Shown: positions 16,260-25,829, counted from the stretch's first letter. The stretch is 64,000 nt of DNA from Secundilactobacillus folii (GCF_009720675.1 NZ_WNJO01000010.1:30860-94859); one strand, 5' to 3'. Notes: generated from the sequence alone by a model not told the origin. Numbers and translations are program-made.

Positions 16260-16811
16260 ATGAATCATTTAACTGTGCAGGATTTAATTGATCGTGAAGA
16301 AATACATGATGTTCTAACAAGATATTGCCGTGGACTTGATCGCATTGACGAAGATCTAATTCGAAGTGCCTTTTTCTCAGACGCACTCATTGGTTTCCCC
16401 GGGGACGTTTATCAAGGACCGGTTGATGGCTTTGTCAAGTTTCTATCTAAAGAAATGCGCGACTTTGAGCGAACCCAGCACTTCCTAGGTAATTGTTATA
16501 TTGAATTGGATGGTGATGTTGCTTACGTTGAAACCTATTTGATGGCTAATCACCGTGCGACAATGCAACATAAGTGGCATGGGAAGCATGTGACATTGTG
16601 GGGTCGATATGTTGACCGCTTTGAGAAGCGAGAAGGCGAGTGGCGAATAGCTCAACGACGCCTTTTATTAGACTTTCAACGTGATGATAATGCTGGTGGT
16701 TGGCGAGAAATTCCAAAGGAGCAACTTGGATTACGAGATCAAGAGAAGGACCCGGCTATTACCCATGAGCAATTGACAGCAGAGAAGTTGAAAATGGGTG
16801 ATAATCAGTAA
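16260..16811 (+). CDS. SnoaL-like / NTF2-fold enzyme
   Basis: 183 residues of the SnoaL_4 group (cystatin-like alpha+beta barrel; relatives are scytalone dehydratase, BaiE dehydratase and polyketide cyclases). Signature helix DREEIHDVLTRYCRGLDRIDEDL near the N terminus, TQHFLGNCYIEL in the middle, and WRIAQRRLLLDFQ at the end of the sheet. Start ATG at 16260 with AGGAGG nine bases upstream; earlier in-frame ATG codons overlap the VOC gene. It is the last gene of the operon and ends before a strong terminator. A dehydratase or cyclase of the product of the thiolase-like enzyme is the natural guess. Confidence 0.82.
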   Translation: MNHLTVQDLIDREEIHDVLTRYCRGLDRIDEDLIRSAFFSDALIGFPGDVYQGPVDGFVKFLSKEMRDFERTQHFLGNCYIELDGDVAYVETYLMANHRATMQHKWHGKHVTLWGRYVDRFEKREGEWRIAQRRLLLDFQRDDNAGGWREIPKEQLGLRDQEKDPAITHEQLTAEKLKMGDNQ

Positions 16812-16901
16812 CTTAGATTAAAATCTCAGCAAGGTCTGTCAACTTTGAAGTGTTATTTTTTCTAGTTTCTTTTTGAACGATATGTTAGTACAAAAGGTTA
16901 A

Positions 16902-16934
16902 AGAGGGTCAATTATTCATAAATTGACCTTTTTT
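16902..16934 (+). terminator. Terminator of the acyl-carrier/thiolase operon
   Basis: GGTCAATT (16906-16913) pairs with AATTGACC (16921-16928), then TTTTTT. Marks the right edge of the AT-rich island. Confidence 0.88.
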
Positions 16935-17062
16935 ATATGAACGCAGGTTTTTAATAATTATATGGGAGATTCTATTAATTTATTTTGAAACCGCTTACTT
17001 AAATCCAGTGACGATATCATCACCTTTTGCTAGAATAGCCGGTGAAAAGGGTGGTGTTTTGA

Positions 17063-18445
17063 ATGGTACATTCGGATCCAAACAAGCAGTCTGAAGAACC
17101 TCCACAACTTAAAAAGGTAATTGGTGTATTTGGCGGTAGCAACATTCTCATTGGTATTATGATTGGCTCAGGTATTTTCTACATTGGGTCTTATGTACTT
17201 CAAAGAGCTGGTATGTCAATGGGTCTGGCACTGTTGGCTTGGTTAATTGGTGGACTGGTTACCTTACTTGGTAGTCTTTGCTTTGCTGAGTTAGGTGCTA
17301 TGAATCCGGCCACCGGTGGTATTTACGTTTATTTGTCGGATGCATATTCACCGGTAGTTGGCTATATGTTCAATTTTCAAAGTATGGTCATTGGTGGGCC
17401 AGGCTCGATTGCAGCCATTGCGATTGCGTTGCCGATGGCGCTAAAAACATTTCTCCCCATGAATGGGCAGATGGTGAAAATATGGGCAATCGTGCTGATT
17501 GTTATTTTCACGTTAATCAACTATTTCGGCGTGGATACTGGTGAATGGGTACAAAATCTTTTTAATGTATTAAAGGTACTACCGTTGATTTTGATTATTC
17601 TCTTGGGCCTATTCTGGGGTCATTATGATCCCAATCTAACATTAGCACCACATACAGGACACGTTAGTCCAGTCGGGTTCATTCAAATGTTGGCCTTTGC
17701 GGTGATTGCTTCACTTTGGGCTTACGAAGGGTGGACCAACTTGAACGCCGTCGCAGGAGAAATGAAGAATCCACAACGAAACCTGCCACGGGCTTTGATT
17801 TTATCAGTTGGATTTACCACGATTGTTTATGTATTATTCAATTTAGCCATTTATCGATCATTGCCGTTTGGTCAAATTAGCAATACAATTCAACACAATC
17901 AGCTGTACTTAGGGACGGATGTAGCCCGTAGTTTTCTGGGCCAGTTTGGTACGGTACTTGTAGCTGGCGCCATGGTGTTAGCGATGATCAGTTCACTGAA
18001 TGGTATGATTTTAGCTTTTGCCCGGTACTATTATGCAGCAGCGAGAGATCATTTATTGTGGAGGTCTTTCGCCCATATTAACTCAAAGTACCGAACACCT
18101 GATTTCAGTTTATTTATTCAGATGCTCATTTCAATTGGATTAGTAATGACTCGGGAATTGGATCAGTTGACTTCATTAGTGGTATTTTCTGGTGCCATTT
18201 TCAACTTATTGTCAGTTTTGGCGGTACCCGTTATGCGGCACCGTCAGCCGAATACGCCCCGGCCTTATAAAGTATGGGCTTATCCTTGGACGGTGGTTAT
18301 TGCTGCGGTTGCTTTCTTAATTATTCTTGGTAACAATTTCATTGATGATCCAGTAACTTCAGTTTTGGGACTAGTTGTGCCAGCAATTGGTGCGATGGTT
18401 TACTGGGGCTTTCGACACCACTATAATTCGGATCAAGTGGGATAG
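17063..18445 (+). CDS. APC-superfamily amino-acid permease (LAT/SteT type)
   Basis: 460 residues, about 12 membrane segments. The first has the substrate-binding turn GIMIGSGIFYIGSYV typical of LAT/SteT exchangers; ALLAWLIGGLVTLLGSLCFAELG and YEGWTNLNAVAGEMKNPQRNLPRA follow. Such proteins exchange or import Ser, Thr or other neutral amino acids. It follows the island operon but has its own upstream terminator and promoter space, so co-function is uncertain. Ribosome site GGGTGGTG. A terminator lies at 18491-18532. Confidence 0.88.
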   Translation: MVHSDPNKQSEEPPQLKKVIGVFGGSNILIGIMIGSGIFYIGSYVLQRAGMSMGLALLAWLIGGLVTLLGSLCFAELGAMNPATGGIYVYLSDAYSPVVGYMFNFQSMVIGGPGSIAAIAIALPMALKTFLPMNGQMVKIWAIVLIVIFTLINYFGVDTGEWVQNLFNVLKVLPLILIILLGLFWGHYDPNLTLAPHTGHVSPVGFIQMLAFAVIASLWAYEGWTNLNAVAGEMKNPQRNLPRALILSVGFTTIVYVLFNLAIYRSLPFGQISNTIQHNQLYLGTDVARSFLGQFGTVLVAGAMVLAMISSLNGMILAFARYYYAAARDHLLWRSFAHINSKYRTPDFSLFIQMLISIGLVMTRELDQLTSLVVFSGAIFNLLSVLAVPVMRHRQPNTPRPYKVWAYPWTVVIAAVAFLIILGNNFIDDPVTSVLGLVVPAIGAMVYWGFRHHYNSDQVG

Positions 18446-18490
18446 TAGTTACTTAAATACAGATGGCTCATTAAGTATTTAAAGATACTA

Positions 18491-18532
18491 AAAAATGCCA
18501 GGAAATCAGCTCACTGACTTCTTGGCATTTTA
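18491..18532. terminator. Bidirectional terminator
   Basis: AAAATGCCA (18492-18500) pairs with TGGCATTTT (18523-18531), extended by GAA-TCAG/CTGA-TTC. Between the permease and the convergent LysM gene. Confidence 0.85.
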
Positions 18533-18559
18533 AATATACTAATTTAATTTAGGTCTATC

Positions 18560-19207
18560 TTAGTAGCCCCAAGCACTCATACCTTGTGACTTGTACAGCG
18601 AAACTGCCGCGTTCACTTGGCTAGTAACGTCACCGCTACTGATGTGCATGTTTTGGAACAGACCATAAGCACCACTTGAACTGTTGCGGATGCTTGAGTT
18701 CCAGCCGGATTCACGAGTGATGATGGCGTTCCAAGTTAAAGCTGAAACACCGGTCCGTGAAGCCATCTGGCTCAAAACGTAACTCTTAGTGCTGCCACCA
18801 TTGTAGCTTGAAGCACCTGAGTTAGAGGTTGTCGCAGTGGTACCAGTTGACTGGTTAGTTGAAGCAGTTGATGATTGGTTGTTGTAGTTTGTTGCTGACT
18901 GCTTGTAACCAGTAGTTGCTTGGCTGGTGGTTGCTGGCGTCGTAGTCGTGGTTGCTGATTGACTAGTAGTCGTAGAACCATCAGGAATGATCAGCTTGTC
19001 GCCAACGTAGATCATGTTGCTGTTGCTTAAGTGGTTGGCTTTTTCGATTGCGTTTACAGTCGTGTTGAACGTCTGTGAGATGTTCCATACTGAATCGCCT
19101 GACTTAACTGTGTAAGTTGTCGAAGCATTTGCGCTTGTTGCACCGGCAAAGAAAAGGCCAACAGCGGCTGCGGATGTAGCGAGAATCGTAGTAACAAATT
19201 TTTTCAA
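18560..19207 (-). CDS. Secreted LysM protein with Apf-like C-terminal domain
   Basis: 215 residues: signal peptide (about 1-29), LysM domain (TYTVKSGDSVWNISQTF to VGDKLIIP), a Ser/Thr/Asn/Gln-rich linker, and a C-terminal domain of the aggregation-promoting-factor/SLT-like group (MASRTGVSALTWNAIITRES, then SGAYGLFQ). It is exported and held on peptidoglycan, with a role in cell shape or aggregation in relatives. A GTG at 19216 overlaps the ribosome site, so the TTG at 19207 (AGGAG eight bases upstream, reading M-K-K-F-V) is the better start. A stem-loop in the leader is listed separately. Confidence 0.88.
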   Translation of the reverse strand: MKKFVTTILATSAAAVGLFFAGATSANASTTYTVKSGDSVWNISQTFNTTVNAIEKANHLSNSNMIYVGDKLIIPDGSTTTSQSATTTTTPATTSQATTGYKQSATNYNNQSSTASTNQSTGTTATTSNSGASSYNGGSTKSYVLSQMASRTGVSALTWNAIITRESGWNSSIRNSSSGAYGLFQNMHISSGDVTSQVNAAVSLYKSQGMSAWGY

Positions 19208-19230
19208 GATATACACTCCTATAATTTAAA

Positions 19231-19288
19231 CCTGTAAGGGTCCATCAATGTGTCGATCCGTATCAATCAACACGACCGAGTTTACAGG
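19231..19288 (-). promoter_or_regulatory. Stem-loop in the 5' leader of the LysM gene
   Basis: CCTGTAA (19231-19237) pairs with TTACAGG (19282-19288) just upstream of the ribosome site. Such leader hairpins may stabilise abundant surface-protein mRNAs. The rest of the gap to nrdD (19290-19830) shows no gene. Confidence 0.45.
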
Positions 19289-19836
19289 CTGGGTGTTACC
19301 TGGACGTATCACACAATTTAAGAACGTAAGTCAATCTGCAACAATAAACTGAGTTTTTGTAATATTTGAAATAAACCATTTTCTTCTCAGAAAGAGGCCG
19401 TATTGTTGTCAGGACATGGGTGATTTGAGACGATTCACCAGCATATTTCCTGGTTGGATATTAAGTTTATTACTGGATTCTCGGTTTTAGAAATATGATC
19501 TTGGGTCAGAAACAGATTTTTTGACGTTGATTTCGATTGAATTTCGTGAATTCTAGGTTGATTTTCTCGATATTTGAGAATCCTCGGGAGTATTTTCCGT
19601 TTACAAGTCATTATTTTAGGAAAATGGCTGGCAGTTGATTTGCAAATTGGAGAATTATGCTATTAAACTACTATAGTATAGAAACAATCGATGATTAACG
19701 GCCACTCAGCAGATCAAAAGGTGGTCGTCAATGGAGAAACCTGATGACCATTTCACCTAACAGCAACTATGAAAGACTAATTGTATTTTTACGTCATGAT
19801 CTCACCAAATATGATTCTGGAATATTCTGAAACCGG

Positions 19837-19957
19837 ATACTATATATTGTGGTAATATTCGGCAATTCTTTCAAATTGCACACAATATATGGTTGCAGGA
19901 CCGATGTGAACACTATATCATGTAGTTTGTAGTCAGCCACCACACAATATAGGTAGC
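19837..19957 (+). promoter_or_regulatory. Four NrdR-box-like sites upstream of nrdD
   Basis: Compared with the NrdR consensus ACACWATATATWGTGT: ATACTATATATTGTGG at 19837 (14 of 16), ACACAATATATGGTTG at 19880 (13), ACACTATATCATGTAG at 19910 (12), and a half site ACACAATATAGG at 19942. Start-to-start spacings are 43, 30 and 32 bp, close to whole helical turns. NrdR normally binds a pair of boxes. Confidence 0.7.
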
Positions 19958-19969
19958 TGGTAGAAAAAC

Positions 19970-22186
19970 ATGAAAGAGTTGATCAGGATGCAAGAGGCTA
20001 AAGAATTAACAATTGAAACGTTAACCGTCCTCAAGCGTGACGGCCGAGCCGTTAAGTTTGATTCTAGTAAGATCAAACGGGCTATTCAGCGTGCCGCACT
20101 CTCTGTTGAAGACGCTTTGACGGACAAAGATAATCAAGCTATTGATGACGTGATGGATGCCGTTTTGACCGAAATTAGCAATCGGTTTAAGGACGACGTT
20201 AAAATTTATGAGATTCAAAGTATTGTTGAACACGAACTGATGGAACGCCACCAGCTTAAGTGGGCAAAGGCCTACATTAACTACCGCGCGCAAAAGGACC
20301 TCAAGCGTAGTCAAGCCACGGATATCAACTTTACGATTCAGAAGTTATTACATAAAGATGAAACAGTGGTTAACGAAAACGCCAATAAAGATAGTAACGT
20401 CTTTAATACTCAGCGTGATTTGACCGCTGGCACCGTTGCAAGAACAATGGGCCTGAAGATGCTGCCAGAAAAAGTTGCTAACGCACACATGAAGGGCGAT
20501 ATTCACTGGCACGATTTAGACTACCAGCCATACAGCCCGATGACTAACTGCTGTTTGATCGATTTCAAAGAAATGCTAAACCATGGCTTCAAGATTGGTA
20601 ATGCCGAAGTTGAGCCGCCGCACTCCATTCAAACGGCAACGGCTCAAATGTCTCAAATCATTGCCAACGTTGCTTCTAGTCAATATGGTGGCTGCTCGGC
20701 TGACCGGGTCGACCAGTTGTTAGCACCATTTGCACTGAAGAACTATCAGAAACACTTGGTCGATGCGAAGGAATGGATCGATGGTCAAGACCGTCAAGAA
20801 GCCTTTGCCAAGAAGAAGACGATCAAAGATATCGATGACGCTATGCAGGCCCTTGAATATGAGATCAATACCCTCTATTCATCACAGGGTCAAACACCGT
20901 TTACAACGCTGGGCTTTGGTCTGGGAACTAGTTGGGTCGAACGCGAGATTCAAAAGGCGATTTTGAACGTGCGTATCGAAGGTCTAGGTAAGGAAAAGCG
21001 AACCGCGATCTTCCCTAAGTTAGTCTTTACGATCAAGCGCGGTTTAAACCTTAAACCTGGCGATCCAAACTATGACATTAAAGAGCTGGCCGTTGAATGT
21101 GCCACTAAGCGGATGTACCCTGACGTTTTGATGTACGATAAAATCGTTGAATTAACTGGTTCCTTCAAAGCACCAATGGGCTGCCGGAGTTTCCTGCAGG
21201 GCTGGAAAGATGAAAATGGTAAAGAAGTCAATGCTGGGCGGATGAACCTTGGCGTTGTGACCCTGAATCTGCCACGGATTGCCCTAGAATCAAAGGGCGA
21301 TAAGGATAAGTTCTGGGCTATTCTTAAGGAACGGCTCGGTATCTGCAAAGAAGCCTTGGTCTTTAAAGTTAACCGGGCAAAGCAGGCTTCGCCGGAAAAC
21401 GCACCGATTTTGTATGAGTACGGTGCTTTTGGTAAGCGCCTGAAGCCGGAAGATTCAGTTGACGAACTGTTCAAGAACCGCCGTGCTACCGTTTCACTCG
21501 GCTATATTGGCTTGTATGAAGTTGGCACTGTATTTTACGGCCCAACCTGGGAACATAATCCCGAAGCCAAGAAGTTTACGGTCGATGTTGTGAAGGCACT
21601 TTATAACAGCTGCAAGAAGTGGGAAGACGAATATGGCTACCACTTCAGCGTTTACGCAACGCCAGCTGAAAGTTTGACGAATACCTTCTGCCAAGCTGAT
21701 ATCAAGAAGTTTGGCCGCATCAAAGACATTACCGATAAGGAATACTACACCAATAGTTTCCACTACGATGTTCGGAAGGCGCCAACGCCATTTGAGAAGA
21801 TTGATTTTGAAAAGGACTACCCGCCTTACAGTGCAGGAGGCTTCATTCACTACTGCGAATACCCGAATTTGAAGCAAAATCCAAAGGCACTGGAAGCCGT
21901 TTGGGATTATGCCTACGACCGAATTGGTTATCTTGGTACTAACACGCCGATTGATCAGTGTTTCAAGTGTGGCTTCAAGGGTGAATTCAAGCCAACTGCC
22001 CGGGGCTTTGAATGCCCAAAGTGCGGCAATCATGACCCCGCAACCTGTGACGTTGTTAAGCGGACCTGCGGCTACCTTGGCAATCCTAACCAACGACCAA
22101 TGGTTCACGGCCGTCACGTGGAAATTGCTAGCCGGGTCAAGCACATGACGTTGGGCAATGACCAAACTGATATGGCTCGACAGTAA
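19970..22186 (+). CDS. nrdD: Anaerobic ribonucleoside-triphosphate reductase
   Basis: Class III glycyl-radical ribonucleotide reductase of 738 residues, making dNTPs without oxygen. The N terminus has an ATP-cone (VLKRDGRAVKFDSSKIKRAI), the core holds VASSQYGGCSADRVDQLL, and the C terminus has a four-Cys Zn site (CFKCG...CPKCG) and the radical loop RTCGYLGN. An ATG at 19970 with a weak ribosome site and another at 19988 both give plausible proteins. nrdG follows after 11 nt. NrdR-like boxes upstream suggest repression when dATP is high. Confidence 0.96.
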   Translation: MKELIRMQEAKELTIETLTVLKRDGRAVKFDSSKIKRAIQRAALSVEDALTDKDNQAIDDVMDAVLTEISNRFKDDVKIYEIQSIVEHELMERHQLKWAKAYINYRAQKDLKRSQATDINFTIQKLLHKDETVVNENANKDSNVFNTQRDLTAGTVARTMGLKMLPEKVANAHMKGDIHWHDLDYQPYSPMTNCCLIDFKEMLNHGFKIGNAEVEPPHSIQTATAQMSQIIANVASSQYGGCSADRVDQLLAPFALKNYQKHLVDAKEWIDGQDRQEAFAKKKTIKDIDDAMQALEYEINTLYSSQGQTPFTTLGFGLGTSWVEREIQKAILNVRIEGLGKEKRTAIFPKLVFTIKRGLNLKPGDPNYDIKELAVECATKRMYPDVLMYDKIVELTGSFKAPMGCRSFLQGWKDENGKEVNAGRMNLGVVTLNLPRIALESKGDKDKFWAILKERLGICKEALVFKVNRAKQASPENAPILYEYGAFGKRLKPEDSVDELFKNRRATVSLGYIGLYEVGTVFYGPTWEHNPEAKKFTVDVVKALYNSCKKWEDEYGYHFSVYATPAESLTNTFCQADIKKFGRIKDITDKEYYTNSFHYDVRKAPTPFEKIDFEKDYPPYSAGGFIHYCEYPNLKQNPKALEAVWDYAYDRIGYLGTNTPIDQCFKCGFKGEFKPTARGFECPKCGNHDPATCDVVKRTCGYLGNPNQRPMVHGRHVEIASRVKHMTLGNDQTDMARQ

Positions 22187-22197
22187 GGGGGTCAGTT

Positions 22198-22788
22198 ATG
22201 CCAACAAAACAAAAGAGAGTTCGTTTACCCAAAAATCCCCAGCCCCAGGAATGGCAGGCAGCAGATCTAAGTGAACAGCGAATCGCCAGCTACAAACCGT
22301 TTAACTTTGTGGACGGCGAGGGTGTACGGTGCAGTCTCTACGTGAGCGGCTGCAAGTTTGACTGCCCAGGCTGCTACAATAAAGTGGCGCAAAACTTCCA
22401 TTTTGGAACCCCGTATACACAAGAGCTGGAAGACCGAATCATTGATGATCTGAGTCAATCTTACGTTCAGGGCTTAACGTTGCTAGGTGGTGAACCGTTT
22501 TTAAACACACAGGTCTGCAACCGTTTATGCCACCGAGTTCGTCAGGAATTCGGGCACGATAAGGACATTTGGAGCTGGACTGGATATACCTGGGACGAAT
22601 TAATGAAGGAATCCGATGACAAGAAGGAACTTCTCAGTCTTCTTGATATCTTGGTTGATGGTCGTTTTCTTCAGGCTAAGATGGATCTGACCCTGCAGTT
22701 TCGTGGCAGCAGCAACCAACGAATCATCAACGTTCCAGAGTCTTTGAAGACCGGAAACGTTGTCATTTGGGATAAATTAGTAAAATAA
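22198..22788 (+). CDS. nrdG: Anaerobic ribonucleotide reductase activating protein
   Basis: Radical-SAM activase of 196 residues that installs the glycyl radical on NrdD. The cluster motif is CKFDCPGC (CxxxCxxC) at about residues 52-59, followed by LTLLGGEPFLN (SAM-binding GGE) and WSWTGYTWDEL. N-terminal ~25 residues are basic and extra relative to short NrdG proteins. Ribosome site AAGGGGG. Operon with nrdD, ended by a hairpin at 22822-22878. Confidence 0.95.
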   Translation: MPTKQKRVRLPKNPQPQEWQAADLSEQRIASYKPFNFVDGEGVRCSLYVSGCKFDCPGCYNKVAQNFHFGTPYTQELEDRIIDDLSQSYVQGLTLLGGEPFLNTQVCNRLCHRVRQEFGHDKDIWSWTGYTWDELMKESDDKKELLSLLDILVDGRFLQAKMDLTLQFRGSSNQRIINVPESLKTGNVVIWDKLVK

Positions 22789-22821
22789 GCGGCAGTCTTA
22801 AGCGTCAACTTAGTGCTGTTC

Positions 22822-22878
22822 AAATAAGCGTTAAGCATTGAGTTCATGAATTAGGATTCAGTACTTAGCGCTTATTTT
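22822..22878 (+). terminator. Terminator of nrdDG
   Basis: AAATAAGCGTTAAG (22822-22835) pairs with CTTAGCGCTTATTT (22864-22877) with one G-U; the loop is long (28 nt). Confidence 0.65.
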
Positions 22879-23023
22879 AGGCCTGAGTCTTACCGTTATT
22901 ATTAGAAGAGCTGAATGGTATTTTGACTATTGATTAACCGCTTTCAACATCATAAAATAGACATAGGTCGATTGAATTGTGCACGGCCAAATCTGTTGTG
23001 GATTTTACCAAGGAGGAATTATT

Positions 23024-24394
23024 GTGGACAAGCCAAAGATTATTGTTGTAGGTGCATCTCACGGTGGTCATCAAAGCGTGCTGGAATTATTGCATCGGTA
23101 TCCAAATGCTGATGTTACAATGTTTGAAGCCGGTGACTTCGTCTCGTTCATGTCCTGTGGAATGGAACTGTTCTTAGAAAACCAAGTTACAGACGTTAAT
23201 GATGTCCGGAATTTCCGACCAGAAGAGCTGACAAAACGGGGCGCTCATGTTTTGAGCAACCACGAAGTCACAGCCATCAATGCTGATGCTAAATCGGTGA
23301 CCGTGCATGATCTTAAGGCGGACACCACTCAGGATTATCCTTACGATAAGCTAATTTTGAGTTCGGGTGTTCGGCCAAAATCACTCCCTGTACCTGGTGC
23401 TGACCTTGAAAACGTCTTTTTGATGCGTGGTTATGACTGGGCCAATAAAATTAAGGCTAAGTTAGCGGATCCTAATGTAAAGAACATTGCCATTATCGGT
23501 GCTGGCTACATCGGTATCGAAGCTGCTGAGGCCAGCAGTAAAGCCGGAAAGAACGTGACGCTGCTTGACATGATCGACCGCCCATTAGGCACGTATCTGG
23601 ATGCTGATATGACGGATATTCTTAGCCAGGAATTGAAGGATCATGGTGTTGCACTTAAGTTAGGCGCTAAAATTGAAGGCTATAAGGGCACTGGTAGTGT
23701 CACAGCAGTTCAGACTGATTCCGGTGATGTGCCTGCTGACTTGGTCATTCAAGCAGCTGGTGTCGAACCAGCTACCGAGTGGCTCAAAGGGACTGTGGAC
23801 CTTGATGAACGGGGATTCATTGAAACTGATCCATACTTACGAACAAATCTACCTGACGTTTACGCGATTGGTGATGCCACCCTCGTATACTCACAAGCCG
23901 CACAGACAAAAGTACCGATTGCCCTGGCTACCGTGACCCGTCGTGAAGCACGTTACGTGGCTAAAAATATTTTTTCAGCTGCACCAGCAGCACCATTCAG
24001 CGGTCTGGTTGGTTCCAGCGCCCTCAGTGTATTTGACTACCACTTCGCGGCTAGCGGTTTAAATAGTTTCACTGCTGCACGAAGTCACGTTACGATTCAA
24101 TCATCCTTCTATGCTGATACCCTGCGTCCAAGCTATGTTCCGGCTAAAAATGGGAATCCGCAAGTGTGTGTAAACTTGGTTTTTGACCCGCAGACCCACA
24201 GATTGTTAGGTGGCGCGGTATTATCCAAATACGATATTACCGCTGATGGCAACGTCTTAGCGTTGGCTATTCAGCAGCACTTACGAGTTGAAGATTTAGC
24301 TGAAGCCGATTTCTTCTTCCAACCAGGTTTCGACCGTCAATGGAGTTTACTGAACTTAGCTGCTCAGCATGCTTTGGGCGAACCGCAATTCTAG
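23024..24394 (+). CDS. npr: NADH peroxidase / NADH oxidase family flavoprotein
   Basis: FAD enzyme of 456 residues in the CoA-disulfide-reductase/NADH oxidase/peroxidase group. It matches Enterococcus NADH peroxidase closely: SHGG (His13), SFMSCGMELFL with redox Cys45, LMRGYDWANKIK, IIGAGYIGIEAAEA, DRPLGTYLD and ADFFFQPGFDRQWS at the end. It would reduce H2O2 to water with NADH in a catalase-poor bacterium; a water-forming oxidase cannot be excluded by sequence. Start GTG at 23024 with AAGGAGG seven bases upstream; an upstream ATG has no such site. Terminator at 24426-24457. Confidence 0.88.
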   Translation: MDKPKIIVVGASHGGHQSVLELLHRYPNADVTMFEAGDFVSFMSCGMELFLENQVTDVNDVRNFRPEELTKRGAHVLSNHEVTAINADAKSVTVHDLKADTTQDYPYDKLILSSGVRPKSLPVPGADLENVFLMRGYDWANKIKAKLADPNVKNIAIIGAGYIGIEAAEASSKAGKNVTLLDMIDRPLGTYLDADMTDILSQELKDHGVALKLGAKIEGYKGTGSVTAVQTDSGDVPADLVIQAAGVEPATEWLKGTVDLDERGFIETDPYLRTNLPDVYAIGDATLVYSQAAQTKVPIALATVTRREARYVAKNIFSAAPAAPFSGLVGSSALSVFDYHFAASGLNSFTAARSHVTIQSSFYADTLRPSYVPAKNGNPQVCVNLVFDPQTHRLLGGAVLSKYDITADGNVLALAIQQHLRVEDLAEADFFFQPGFDRQWSLLNLAAQHALGEPQF

Positions 24395-24425
24395 ATTGAT
24401 TAGCGAATGTTGAAATAGTTATTTC

Positions 24426-24457
24426 CGACGACGCCTCCAAAAGGGGACGTCGTTTTT
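24426..24457 (+). terminator. Terminator of the NADH peroxidase gene
   Basis: CGACG (24426-24430) pairs with CGTCG (24448-24452), with inner CC/GG pairs, then TTTTT. Confidence 0.75.
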
Positions 24458-24561
24458 GCTGCTGGCCAATAAAAATGAATTCTCCAGTAATTAAACTAAT
24501 GTTTCTATCCAAAATGTAGTAAGCTACTAACAGTGAAATAATCTTTTGAGGGGGAATGGTA

Positions 24562-25758
24562 GTGAGTAAGTACCGTTTACAAGCCATCGTATTCGTACTG
24601 GTTGCTTTTATGCTTGGTTGCAACGAATTTATGGTGGTTGGGATCCTGTCTGATATCGCGACGCATCTGCAGGTCAGCATCGCAGCCGTCGGGTATTTGG
24701 TGACCGTCTTTGCGACCGTCTACGCTGTTAGTACGCCGTTCATAACGGTTTTGACTAGTAAATACAATCGGTTTAAAGTCTTGATGATACTGATTGGGAT
24801 TTTCTGGGTGGGTAACACCCTGAGCGGTTTTGCCACCAACTACTGGTTTATGTTAGTCTCACGAGTTATTTCAGCAAGTGTTGCTGGCTCGATTATTTCG
24901 TTGATCATGACTTTCGCAACTACGGTGGCACCGCGGAATAAGCGGGCCAGCCTTGTTTCGTGGATCTTCGCTGGTTTTAGTATTGCCTCGGTCTTTGGTG
25001 TGCCGATTGGAACAACGATCAGTACAGCGTATGGCTGGCGTTACGCTTTCTTTGCAGTTTCAGTAGTGACGATCGTTATTTTGCCCCTACTGTTCTGGTT
25101 ACTACCGAAACGCGTTGAACAAGTCCAGGGTTCTATTCGTGGGCAACTTAGCTTGTTAAAGGACCGTCGAATCTACGTCGGGATTGCGCTGGTGCTCTTC
25201 ACCGCCGCCACCATGTACGGCTATTACACCTATATCCGGCCACTCTTGACGACATCAATGGGCTTTAGTAAAACTAGTCTGAACATCTTATTATTCCTCA
25301 TTGGGATTATGAATATCATTAGTAACAAGTGGTCGGGACGGTTAGCAGAACATGGCGGTCTGCGTGCGCTACCTAAATTCTACGTTGTCGATATTATCGT
25401 TTTGATCCTCTTGCCATTCACACTGAGTAGTAAAATCATCGGCTTCGGGTTGATTCTAATCCTGAGTTTAATCGTCACGATTTCTAATTCGCCGATGCAG
25501 ATGCACTTTTTAAACACTGCTGAACGGGATTATCCACAGTCATTGGTCTTAGCATCGTCGCTAAATTCGATTTTCTTTAATTTCGGCATCTCCTTAGGTT
25601 CAGCAACGGGTTCAATTCTCGTCGGGGTAATCGGTGTTAACCACATTAGTTGGGGAGCTGCTGTTTACGCCGTTATCTCGCTGGGATTGATCTGGTTATT
25701 AAACAGTGTCATTAAAACGCATCGATCAAAGAGAGATCCAAGTCCTGATGCAGATTGA
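24562..25758 (+). CDS. MFS transporter, DHA1-type efflux permease
   Basis: 398 residues, 12 membrane segments, of the AraJ/PbuE/YdhP-like drug and metabolite exporter group. The N terminus LGCNEFMVVGILSDIATHLQVS is the family hallmark; motif A is degenerate (TSKYNRFKVLM). Start GTG at 24562 with GAGGGGG seven bases upstream; an ATG at 24556 is too close to the site. It ends before a perfect terminator. Substrate unknown (nucleoside, sugar or drug). Confidence 0.85.
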   Translation: MSKYRLQAIVFVLVAFMLGCNEFMVVGILSDIATHLQVSIAAVGYLVTVFATVYAVSTPFITVLTSKYNRFKVLMILIGIFWVGNTLSGFATNYWFMLVSRVISASVAGSIISLIMTFATTVAPRNKRASLVSWIFAGFSIASVFGVPIGTTISTAYGWRYAFFAVSVVTIVILPLLFWLLPKRVEQVQGSIRGQLSLLKDRRIYVGIALVLFTAATMYGYYTYIRPLLTTSMGFSKTSLNILLFLIGIMNIISNKWSGRLAEHGGLRALPKFYVVDIIVLILLPFTLSSKIIGFGLILILSLIVTISNSPMQMHFLNTAERDYPQSLVLASSLNSIFFNFGISLGSATGSILVGVIGVNHISWGAAVYAVISLGLIWLLNSVIKTHRSKRDPSPDAD

Positions 25759-25829
25759 CAATTGATTCTAGCTGTTTCTTAACGGCTGGATGTTGGCAGT
25801 TGATTAGGATACTTCAATTAGCGCCGGCT

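Noticed and set aside
9340..16935. Island as a prophage or transposon
   Set aside because: No integrase, transposase, attachment repeat or tRNA gene is seen at its edges; only composition suggests transfer.
21494..22165. 223-codon frame antisense to nrdD
   Set aside because: Shadow of a highly conserved gene; no ribosome site or domain.
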